A stretch of 5,144 bases of DNA from an uncultured Akkermansia sp. (GTDB lineage: Bacteria > Verrucomicrobiota > Verrucomicrobiia > Verrucomicrobiales > Akkermansiaceae). Positions 1-5,027 of the stretch are shown here, piece by piece (position 1 is the first letter of the stretch; each line of letters starts with the position of its first letter). The notes under the pieces were generated by a model, which worked only from the letters and a program-made list of their open reading frames with translations, made no database searches and had not been told where the DNA came from. The stretch covers positions 1 to 5,144 of the forward strand of contig CAJGCV010000113.1 of the NCBI GenBank assembly GCA_904501915.1. Reading direction: 5' to 3'. The position numbers and the translations under genes were made by a program.

Positions 1-3
1 GGC

Positions 4-83
4 GGTCCAGCCCTTTTGTTTGTAAATGTTTTTTATCATCAACCCTTTGTAACGAGTGTTACAAAGACAAGCAAGGCTGGACT
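4..83. terminator. nested inverted repeat, probable terminator or structured RNA element
   Basis: GTCCAGCC (5-12) pairs perfectly with GGCTGGAC (75-82). After a three-base bulge (13-15), TTGTTTGT (16-23) pairs with ACAAGCAA (67-74) with one G-T wobble. Directly abutting that stem is an independent perfect 9-bp hairpin, CTTTGTAAC (45-53) with GTTACAAAG (58-66) and loop GAGT. On the plus strand a T7 run lies at 89-95 shortly after the structure. On the minus strand the stop codon of the SAHH-like gene lies about 25 bases before it and is followed by an A7 run. It could therefore end that gene, a gene entering from the left, or both. The minus-strand exit side is cut off by the window edge, so a T-tract there cannot be seen. 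The two-part architecture is more elaborate than a plain terminator. Confidence 0.45.
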
Positions 84-108
84 GCTACTTTTTTTGTCAG
101 CTAAGGGG

Positions 109-1200
109 CTACTTGGGCATCAGCAAATCTGAAACAGACCCGTTTTGTTCGCGCAGGAGGCGTACATCTTCCCCGATGAGCCCGCGTGTGCATGCTACCT
201 GCAGCAGACGTTCCTCAACATCCGGCGCAGGGGGAATGCAGCGGTGCGGTAAATCTGCTGTGAGCAGTTCCAGCGCGCAGGCATTATGCAACGCCATGGT
301 GGTTTCTATGAAGCGCATGGAGGTGGGCTCTTCCAGAATGAAGTTCAGCGGTTTTTTGTGGTTCAGCACACGGGCTTCCGGTATCAGGGAACCATATTCA
401 TCCTCCACGCCCAGGTTTGCCAGCAGCGCCGGGCTGGGCACCACGATGGAGGGGCGCAGCACGCGCCGCAGGGCGGCCACATGCCCGGTGACAGTCACCG
501 TGCACCAGGACGCCGCAATGGCGGCATTCAGTGCTACGTCATCATTTGCGTCAATGAAATGCACATTTCCGGGGATATCGCCGCTCTTGTCCTCAATATC
601 TGCCACGCTTACGCGCATCTTGTTCTTCAGGGCATAATATAATACACCGCGTCCTACCTTGCCGAAACCAATAATGAGCAGCGGCTTGCCCTCCAGCTCC
701 GTGTGCCCCAGCTGCCCCAGTGCGCGGAAAAAGCTTTCGCCGGTGCCCAGCACTGTTTCAATGAGCTTTATGCGTCCGGAGTCTGCCAGAATCACGGGGT
801 GGTGCGGGTGGAGGTAGCGGTGAACACCGCTGCGCGTCAGCTCTGCAGAGCCCAGGCGCGGGTGCAGTTCGCAAAACTGACCGCTGCAATCAAGAATGAT
901 ATCAAAATCATCCAAACTGCGCGGTGCTTTCTGTATGCCGAATTCCGGCAGAAGCTGCATGATGGCTGCATCGCAGGGCATGCCCGGGCGCTCCGGTACC
1001 CACACTTCAGCCCCCGCAGCCAGCAGCGCCATGAACTTGCCCAGCGTGTTGCGGAAAAGCGGTGTGCCATCCAGCACGCGCAGCCCCTCCAGAGGGCGGG
1101 ATTGTGACCACTCCTCCGCCTGCCAGAGCAGGGTGGGCCATTCTTCCGGGGTATAATAAGAACTCAGATAATCACGAATCTTCTGCGCCTGTGTATTCAT
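109..1200 (-). CDS. S-adenosylhomocysteine hydrolase-like NAD-binding protein, probably not a hydrolase
   Basis: This is a 363-residue cytosolic protein with no signal peptide or membrane segment. Residues 138-201 align without gaps to the adenosylhomocysteinase core: the DS pair at 140-141, an 11-residue step to G152, GES at 154-156, GK at 171-172, then the Rossmann loop GFGKVGRG (178-185) in place of GYGDVGKG. D201 closes the second strand, which suits NAD(H). TVTVTGH (234-240) sits where the family has its TATGN segment. In this alignment the catalytic Lys, Asp, Asn and Cys (human K186, D190, N191, C195) become I144, E148, T149 and T153. At 363 residues it is shorter than the usual 430-480. 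I infer an NAD-dependent dehydrogenase or binding protein on this fold; substrate unknown. The ATG at 1200 has a stop four codons upstream, so it is the first possible ATG. AAAGGAG lies only one base before it, too close for normal use. It diverges from the next gene. Confidence 0.85.
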   Translation of the reverse strand: MNTQAQKIRDYLSSYYTPEEWPTLLWQAEEWSQSRPLEGLRVLDGTPLFRNTLGKFMALLAAGAEVWVPERPGMPCDAAIMQLLPEFGIQKAPRSLDDFDIILDCSGQFCELHPRLGSAELTRSGVHRYLHPHHPVILADSGRIKLIETVLGTGESFFRALGQLGHTELEGKPLLIIGFGKVGRGVLYYALKNKMRVSVADIEDKSGDIPGNVHFIDANDDVALNAAIAASWCTVTVTGHVAALRRVLRPSIVVPSPALLANLGVEDEYGSLIPEARVLNHKKPLNFILEEPTSMRFIETTMALHNACALELLTADLPHRCIPPAPDVEERLLQVACTRGLIGEDVRLLREQNGSVSDLLMPK

Positions 1201-1209
1201 GCTCCTTTC

Positions 1210-1237
1210 AGTCTACTCCCGCTCCGCCGAAATGCAA
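1210..1237 (-). promoter_or_regulatory. weak candidate promoter of the SAHH-like gene
   Basis: Read on the minus strand, TTGCAT (-35, at 1237-1232) is followed after 16 bases by TAGACT (-10, at 1215-1210), and the ATG begins nine bases later. The -35 matches TTGACA at only three of six positions and the -10 matches TATAAT at four of six, so alone it would be unconvincing. It is listed because the distance from -10 to ATG equals that of the stronger promoters in this window and would explain why the Shine-Dalgarno-like AAAGGAG is oddly close to the start. Confidence 0.35.
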
Positions 1238-1257
1238 GCCTAAAGCCATATGTGTTC

Positions 1258-1285
1258 TTTACAAATTCCAGGAAGCATGTACAAT
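1258..1285 (+). promoter_or_regulatory. candidate sigma-70-type promoter of the DUF6714-like gene
   Basis: TTTACA (1258-1263) and TACAAT (1280-1285) are separated by 16 bases and each matches the consensus at five of six positions. Transcription would begin near 1292-1293, exactly at the ATG of 1293. If so, the AGGAAG at 1270-1275 is upstream of the transcript and is not a ribosome binding site. The competing reading keeps AGGAAG as a Shine-Dalgarno, 8 bases before an ATG at 1284, and requires a promoter further upstream that I could not find. Confidence 0.55.
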
Positions 1286-1292
1286 GCAACCG

Positions 1293-1967
1293 ATGAGTAA
1301 GAAAGAAGCCGTCTCTGCCATTGCGGGTACACTGCTGGAAAATTTTGACAAAGCCACCGTGCATGCGGCGGCGGAGTTTCTGCGTGCCATTGAGGTGCGC
1401 AGGAAGCGCTATAAGCCGGATGATACGGAGCTGTCTCCTGAGCGGTTGCGCCTGGAACAGCAGATTATCGAAGCTTTTGCTGATGTGACCTGCTACCGGG
1501 AAGTGCGTGTGCTGCTGGGGGGCGAGGCTGAGGATGAATACTGGTCGGCGGATGCGCAGGCGCTGTTATCCCCGCTGGAGGAACGCGAAAACTGGCAGGA
1601 TATTCCCGATGATTTGCTCTTTGCCTGTTCCTGTTCGTTGACGTATGCCGGGCCGCATGCTTACCGCTTTCTGATTCCCCGGTTCATGATTGGTGCGTTG
1701 CACGGCGTGGTTGAAATTTATCCTGGCGAAAAACCGGGCAGCCGGTTTATCGACCTTGAGCGTATGCGGTGCCTGTTACTCAACGAAGCCCAGCAGGCAT
1801 GCATTACCAATTTCCTCAACCTGATGATTGTGGAAGATGAACGGTACCAGCGTAATGAATTCATGCCCTGGGAACTGGATGAATACGCTTCAGAATACGC
1901 CACTACCCTCACCTGGGCTGAATACGGGCAGCTGCTCATCAAGCGTTTCCGGGATTCGAAGATGTAG
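1293..1967 (+). CDS. DUF6714-like protein of unknown function
   Basis: This is a 224-residue cytosolic protein without signal peptide or membrane segment. Residues 1-50 form a charged, probably helical N-terminus. From residue 53 it resembles, from memory, the DUF6714 family: IIEAFADV (58-65), W101 followed by DIPDDLL (103-109), then YRFLIPRFMIGAL (124-136), where the family has a pattern like RFYLPAYL...AL. A leucine-rich helix with LNEAQQACITNFL (163-175) matches the family's Q..AI..FL helix. A Trp/Tyr/Glu-rich tail (190-212) follows. No catalytic motif is visible. Relatives are small standalone proteins of unknown role, and the N- and C-terminal extensions here exceed the domain. Start choice: ATG 1293 sits just after a good -10 box; an in-frame ATG at 1284 (227 residues) has AGGAAG 8 bases upstream and is the main alternative. 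It diverges from the SAHH-like gene and converges with the sulfatase gene. Family assignment is moderate; reality of the gene is likely. Confidence 0.82.
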   Translation: MSKKEAVSAIAGTLLENFDKATVHAAAEFLRAIEVRRKRYKPDDTELSPERLRLEQQIIEAFADVTCYREVRVLLGGEAEDEYWSADAQALLSPLEERENWQDIPDDLLFACSCSLTYAGPHAYRFLIPRFMIGALHGVVEIYPGEKPGSRFIDLERMRCLLLNEAQQACITNFLNLMIVEDERYQRNEFMPWELDEYASEYATTLTWAEYGQLLIKRFRDSKM

Positions 1968-2016
1968 AATTCTGCCTTCTACATTCAAAAGAGAGCAATC
2001 CTCCTTATATAAAAGA

Positions 2017-2046
2017 CGCGCCTTTCCAACCAAAGGGAAAGGCGCG
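2017..2046 (-). terminator. intrinsic terminator of the sulfatase gene, possibly bidirectional
   Basis: CGCGCCTTTCC (2017-2027) and GGAAAGGCGCG (2036-2046) form a perfect, GC-rich 11-bp stem with an 8-base loop. Read on the minus strand, the hairpin begins 28 bases after the sulfatase stop codon and is followed at once by the T-rich TCTTTTATAT, a usable U-tract. On the plus strand the exit side (CGAAGTATTTAAAG) is poorer in T, so termination of the convergent DUF6714-like gene, whose stop is 49 bases before the stem, would be weaker but possible. Confidence 0.75.
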
Positions 2047-2074
2047 CGAAGTATTTAAAGGAAAACGGTCCGGT

Positions 2075-3883
2075 TTATTTAATGCGGTCGTTTTCACCAG
2101 TGCCCCATGAGGGCTTGTAATCCGGGATGCGGTTGCCGCTGCCGGGGCAGTCTGCCGGCACGCGGTACTGGGCGCGCAGCTTGTGGTAGGTTTCCGTGAG
2201 CTGCTTCATCACGTCAGCATAGGCGGGATCCTGAGCCACATTCTTCATCTGCTTCGGGTCCTTTTCGTTGTCGATGAGCAGCCACTCATTCTCTGGCTTG
2301 CGTACACCCGTCCTGCGCTCCTCACCGGTGGGAGTCCAGATGCGGGCGAAGGTGTAGCGCTGGGTGCGCAGGCCATCATGGCGCGGGGCGTTGTGCTCAC
2401 CCGGCTGCTCGAAGAAGGAGTAGTAGAGCGGGCGGTCGCGGAATTCGGGAGCATCACCAGTCTTGAACAGTGGCGCCAGGGAAACGCCTTCCATGGTGCG
2501 TGTATTCTCCGGCGTGTTGGTACCGGTTACCTCCAGAATGGTGGGGGCGTAGTCAATGTTCTGCACCATGGCCTGGGAGCGTGTGCCTGCGGCAATCTTG
2601 CCCTTCCAGCGCATCACCAGCGGCATGCGGAAGCTCTGCTCAAAAATCCAGCGTTTGTCGTACAGTCCGTGTTCACCCAGGTAGAACCCTTGGTCGCCCA
2701 CGTAAATCACCAGCGTGTTTTCGGAGAGACCGTGGCGGTCCAGATAATCCAGCAGGCTGGAGATAGACTGGTCAACCGAGAGCAGGGTGCCCAGGTAGTC
2801 TTCCATATACCAGCGCCAGCGGTATTCTGCCATGTCTCGTTCGGTCTGCACCTTGCCGGCGCGGAAAGCCTCCACAAACTCACGGCTGCGGGTAGCAAAG
2901 AAATCATCGTAAATTTCTTTGGTGCCGGGGTCCATATGGTTGGTGTTCCAGCCCAGATTGGTCTTGGGCGCAAACCTGGGCTTGTGGGACTCCCAGTCAA
3001 AATCAGCCGGTACACCGCCATTGTTCTTGAATACACCGCGGTTTACCATGTTGCGGAGTGTGCCCTTGGGTACAATCTCCTTCATCACATCGAAGGGAAT
3101 CTCCTTTTCGTTCAGGTGATTGTCATTCCAGTTGCACATGTCCCACAGCACGCTCTGGCGGTTGTGGCGCAGAAATTCCGGGCGGTTGGCATAATCATCC
3201 ATCAGCGTATCCGGCGGGGTCAGCTTGGAAACATATTCCTTCACGGCTTTCAGGTGGCGCGGGGCTGCAATCCAGTTGCGGTGCGGGGCCTTGTGGCCTA
3301 CAATCAGCGCGAAGGGCTTGCTCTTGTCACGGTTTTCCATCCAGTCAATGGCCTTGGTGGTCACGATATCGGTCACATAGCCTCTATCCTGGTGGTTGGT
3401 GGTCCGGCCATTCACCCCTGCCTGGTGGAAGGTCGGGTTCCAGTAATCGCCCTGGCTCGGGAACACCTGCCAGGAGTCAAACCCTGTCGGCTGGGAAATC
3501 AGATGCCACTTGCCCACAATACCGGTCTGGTAACCGGCTGCGTGCAGCATCTTCGGGTACGTCGGCTGGGAACCGTTGAAGGCAGGACCACCGTAGTTAT
3601 ACAGGAAACCGTTGTTATGGGAGTGGCGCCCGGTCAGCATGCAGGCGCGGGAAGGGCCGCACAGCGAGTTGGCGCAGTAGGCGCGGTCGAACACCATGCC
3701 TTCATTCGCCAGACGCCGGAAGCCCGGCATAGGCATCGGCGTGTCGGCATCGCAACTGCCCAGTACCTCGGGTGAGTGGTCATCTGTGATGATGAACAGA
3801 AGATTCGGCCTCGCATCAGCACCCATGACCGTCCCCATGCAGCACATAGCGGCCATTGTTGTAAAAATGGAAGTCAATTTCAT
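2075..3883 (-). CDS. secreted type I (formylglycine) sulfatase, probably glycan sulfatase
   Basis: This 602-residue enzyme hydrolyses sulfate esters, acting outside the cytoplasm. A signal peptide spans about residues 1-24 (MKLTSI, hydrophobic AAMCCMGTVMG, then an Ala-Asp-Ala cleavage site). The alkaline-phosphatase-superfamily core follows: RPNLLFIITDD (25-35) with metal ligands D34 and D35; the sulfatase signature CGPSR (75-79), where C75 becomes formylglycine, followed by LTGRHSHNNG; GKWHL (124-128) with K125 and H127; HKAPH (197-201); and D397-Q398 with GEHGLYDKRW (403-412), which supply the remaining metal ligands, H405 and K410. All expected active-site residues are present. The motifs look most like N-acetylglucosamine-6-sulfatase-type enzymes (SulfAtlas S1_11, from memory), which would suit mucin or glycosaminoglycan degradation; iduronate-2-sulfatase-like specificity is an alternative. 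Full length for the family. It needs a Cys-type maturation enzyme (anSME) encoded elsewhere. It has its own promoter and terminator. Confidence 0.96.
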   Translation of the reverse strand: MKLTSIFTTMAAMCCMGTVMGADARPNLLFIITDDHSPEVLGSCDADTPMPMPGFRRLANEGMVFDRAYCANSLCGPSRACMLTGRHSHNNGFLYNYGGPAFNGSQPTYPKMLHAAGYQTGIVGKWHLISQPTGFDSWQVFPSQGDYWNPTFHQAGVNGRTTNHQDRGYVTDIVTTKAIDWMENRDKSKPFALIVGHKAPHRNWIAAPRHLKAVKEYVSKLTPPDTLMDDYANRPEFLRHNRQSVLWDMCNWNDNHLNEKEIPFDVMKEIVPKGTLRNMVNRGVFKNNGGVPADFDWESHKPRFAPKTNLGWNTNHMDPGTKEIYDDFFATRSREFVEAFRAGKVQTERDMAEYRWRWYMEDYLGTLLSVDQSISSLLDYLDRHGLSENTLVIYVGDQGFYLGEHGLYDKRWIFEQSFRMPLVMRWKGKIAAGTRSQAMVQNIDYAPTILEVTGTNTPENTRTMEGVSLAPLFKTGDAPEFRDRPLYYSFFEQPGEHNAPRHDGLRTQRYTFARIWTPTGEERRTGVRKPENEWLLIDNEKDPKQMKNVAQDPAYADVMKQLTETYHKLRAQYRVPADCPGSGNRIPDYKPSWGTGENDRIK

Positions 3884-3892
3884 AACGCTGGC

Positions 3893-3921
3893 ATTCTACC
3901 AGAAGCGACCTCCGGCGTCAA
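3893..3921 (-). promoter_or_regulatory. strong candidate promoter of the sulfatase gene
   Basis: On the minus strand TTGACG (3921-3916) and TAGAAT (3898-3893) are separated by exactly 17 bases. A TG one base before the -10 gives an extended -10 element. The -35 matches the consensus at five of six positions and the -10 at four of six. The ATG at 3883 begins nine bases after the -10, so the transcript would start 0-4 bases before the initiation codon. No Shine-Dalgarno lies between: the bases are GCCAGCGTT. Confidence 0.7.
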
Positions 3922-3982
3922 TCTTAGAAAAGACCGGGTGCGGCATTCAGTTCAGTATAGAGAGAGGGACTCCAGACAATTC

Positions 3983-4011
3983 TTGACTTGGCGAAGCGTC
4001 GCTGATACATT
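3983..4011 (+). promoter_or_regulatory. strong candidate promoter of the small exported protein gene
   Basis: TTGACT (3983-3988) and TACATT (4006-4011) are separated by exactly 17 bases, with five of six and four of six consensus matches. Transcription would start near 4016-4019, only a few bases before the ATG at 4022. It points away from the sulfatase promoter, 61 bases from it, without overlap. No operator-like palindrome is obvious in the 61 bases between the two -35 boxes. Confidence 0.65.
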
Positions 4012-4021
4012 GCATAGAGTG

Positions 4022-4561
4022 ATGATACCGAGAATGAAACTACTTGCCTTATGGACTCTGCCTTTTCTTCTGGGCAACTGTTCTTCGGTTGTCAGAATGC
4101 CCCTGGTGTGCAGCCCGGAAACGGCACAGGTATTGGTGAAATCATCGTGGGAATACACAGAGGCGCATTGTCTTGACCCCGGGAGACGCTATCTGCTTCC
4201 TGGTGGTCAGCACCAATTGGTGGTGGAGGAATTGGAGGATGATGAATGCTCTAAGGCGCTTGTGTTCAATGGGGGCGAGGGGGTATGCGTTCCTTTGGTG
4301 AAAGGCGGACGCACTTTTGGCTACGCTGTGTGTCGCCAAACTCCTCAATATATCGTGGTGTTTGACAACTTCGCCAGCCGGGAGAATCGGGCGCTGCTAT
4401 ATCGCATTGCCGCAGGTCAGCCGGAATTGTGTTATGGTGAGGTTGAGAATGTTGAAACACGGGTTGGGTGGAGCGTTGCCTCCTGGAATGCGCAGGGAAT
4501 TTTATTGAAAGGCGATGCCGAGAATGGCTTGTCTCTGTACCAATTGTTCCCGCTGGAATAG
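4022..4561 (+). CDS. small cysteine-rich exported protein or lipoprotein, unknown function
   Basis: I do not recognise this family. The 179-residue product starts with a short basic stretch (MIPRMK) and a hydrophobic segment (LLALWTLPFLL, 7-17), ending in LLGNC at 16-20. C20 could be a lipidated cysteine, but the Asn just before it is not a standard lipobox residue (Gly, Ala or Ser), so ordinary signal peptidase I cleavage is possible. The mature part contains six more cysteines (C30, C50, C76, C89, C104, C137), an even number that could form three disulfides outside the cytoplasm. It looks beta-rich, with alternating patterns such as HQLVVEELEDD, FGYAVC and QYIVVFDNF, and has no catalytic motif I can name. 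Start choice: ATG 4022 lies just after the promoter; ATG 4034 (175 residues, MKLLALW) is an equally normal signal-peptide start. Neither has a clear Shine-Dalgarno. Same direction as the following rRNA gene, which has its own promoter. Confidence 0.8.
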   Translation: MIPRMKLLALWTLPFLLGNCSSVVRMPLVCSPETAQVLVKSSWEYTEAHCLDPGRRYLLPGGQHQLVVEELEDDECSKALVFNGGEGVCVPLVKGGRTFGYAVCRQTPQYIVVFDNFASRENRALLYRIAAGQPELCYGEVENVETRVGWSVASWNAQGILLKGDAENGLSLYQLFPLE

Positions 4562-4584
4562 GAGGATTTCTGTTGGAGAAGATT

Positions 4585-4605
4585 GCTGAAAAATAATTTT
4601 TCAGC
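4585..4605 (+). terminator. hairpin after the small exported protein gene, weak terminator candidate
   Basis: GCTGAAAAA (4585-4593) pairs perfectly with TTTTTCAGC (4597-4605) around a three-base loop, 23 bases after the stop codon. The T-run is inside the stem and the bases after it (CGTAACACG) are not T-rich, so it is not a textbook intrinsic terminator. Its place between a protein gene and an rRNA promoter still makes a terminator or 3'-end stabiliser the likeliest role. Confidence 0.4.
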
Positions 4606-4645
4606 CGTAACACGCACGAAAATGGGTGGGTTAGAGCTCTGGTGG

Positions 4646-4707
4646 AAAAATGATGCACAAAAAAATGCAAAAATACGCTTGACGTTTCGTCTTCGTTCAT
4701 GTATGCT
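4646..4707 (+). promoter_or_regulatory. rRNA operon promoter with UP element
   Basis: TTGACG (4679-4684) and TATGCT (4702-4707) are separated by exactly 17 bases. Just upstream are A-tracts at 4659-4665 and 4669-4673, where an UP element contacts the alpha subunits of RNA polymerase, and another at 4646-4650. The discriminator after the -10 (TGCCGCC) is GC-rich, as is typical of promoters under stringent (ppGpp) control in bacteria where this is studied; control here is inferred. Transcription should start near 4715, about 313 bases before 16S rRNA. Confidence 0.8.
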
Positions 4708-4920
4708 TGCCGCCGCACCCCGCTACGGGGTAGCTCGAAAGAGAAAGTGGTTCGCCGCTTCACTCCACCGGGCGAGGCAATTTTCCAAGTATGACTTTCC
4801 GAGGCGCCGGGAGCTGCTGAAAAGCGGTTTCACTGGCTAACAACCTGCCAGGCGGGGCGCCGGAGAGGATAAAGAGAGGGAAGGAAAAGGTCGTGACGCG
4901 TGCCGTGGCCTGCGCCGGGA

Positions 4921-4940
4921 TGAAGCTCTTCGGAGTTTCG
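4921..4940 (+). other. UUCG tetraloop hairpin in the rRNA leader
   Basis: GAAGCTC (4922-4928) pairs with GAGTTTC (4933-4939) through seven pairs including one G-U, closed by C-G around the loop TTCG; a terminal U-G pair can be added. The C(UUCG)G loop is the classic extra-stable RNA tetraloop. It sits inside the longer-range stem 4900-4907/4952-4959, so the two together form a stem-loop domain in the leader. Confidence 0.65.
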
Positions 4941-4961
4941 GAGCGGGGTATCACGGCACTG

Positions 4962-5001
4962 TCAGAATTGGAATGAGCTAAACAAAAAAAGCCAATTCTG
5001 A
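4962..5001 (+). other. 10-bp hairpin 26 bases before 16S rRNA
   Basis: TCAGAATTGG (4962-4971) is perfectly complementary to CCAATTCTGA (4992-5001), with a 20-base A-rich loop. It could be a processing or folding element of the 16S precursor, or half of it could instead pair with sequence beyond the 3' end of 16S to make the usual processing stem. No T-tract follows, so it is not a terminator. Confidence 0.55.
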
Positions 5002-5027
5002 TGGTCCAGCAATTTCTTAAATTATAT

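Larger units (their letters stand above)
4715..5027 (+). other. rRNA operon leader, non-coding and structured
   Basis: No credible gene lies between 4562 and 5027. The transcribed part, from about 4715 to the 16S start, contains several inverted repeats: GCTAC/GTAGC (4722-4726 with 4730-4734); GTGCCGTG (4900-4907) with CACGGCAC (4952-4959), a long-range stem enclosing a UUCG hairpin at 4921-4940; and a 10-bp hairpin at 4962-5001. A purine-rich stretch (4862-4890) separates the 5' and 3' parts. A weak boxA-like match, CACTGGCTAACAA (4831-4843), might serve antitermination. The final 20 bases before 16S are AT-rich. Pairing with sequence downstream of 16S, which forms the usual processing stem, cannot be judged here. 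Confidence 0.7.

Noticed and set aside
56..1107. Plus-strand open frames opposite the SAHH-like gene (56-637, 286-642, 703-1107)
   Set aside because: The opposite strand carries a well-conserved Rossmann protein; these frames give compositionally odd products without motifs.
1152..1157. Perfect TATAAT on the plus strand inside the SAHH-like gene
   Set aside because: No -35 lies 15-19 bases upstream, and the bases are explained by two adjacent Tyr codons on the other strand.
1062..1292. Upstream extension of the DUF6714-like gene to ATG 1062
   Set aside because: The extra residues are encoded opposite the start of the SAHH-like gene and through its promoter region, and are Pro/Ser/Cys-rich without family resemblance.
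2183..3775. Open frame of 530 codons on the plus strand opposite the sulfatase gene
   Set aside because: It lies entirely antisense to a gene with all sulfatase motifs, its product is His/Val/Gly-rich with no recognisable domain, and it has no start context. It is a GC-bias shadow.
3776..4021. Upstream extension of the small exported protein to ATG 3776
   Set aside because: It would run antisense through the sulfatase signal peptide and across both promoters, and would bury the export signal.
4266..4763. Minus-strand 165-codon frame over the exported protein and rRNA promoter
   Set aside because: It is antisense to a gene with an export signal and crosses the hairpin and rRNA promoter; the product is low-quality Arg/Ser/His/Pro-rich sequence.
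4583..4840. Plus-strand 85-codon frame through the rRNA promoter and leader
   Set aside because: It overlaps the -35, -10 and UP element and lacks a ribosome binding site or motif.
4831..4843. boxA antitermination site (CACTGGCTAACAA)
   Set aside because: It resembles the E. coli boxA only if a three-base deletion is allowed, so it is mentioned in the leader entry but not annotated separately.
4803..4863. Direct repeat GGCGCCGG at 4803-4810 and 4856-4863
   Set aside because: Eight bases of GC-rich sequence in a GC-rich leader are expected by chance; no longer similarity surrounds the copies.
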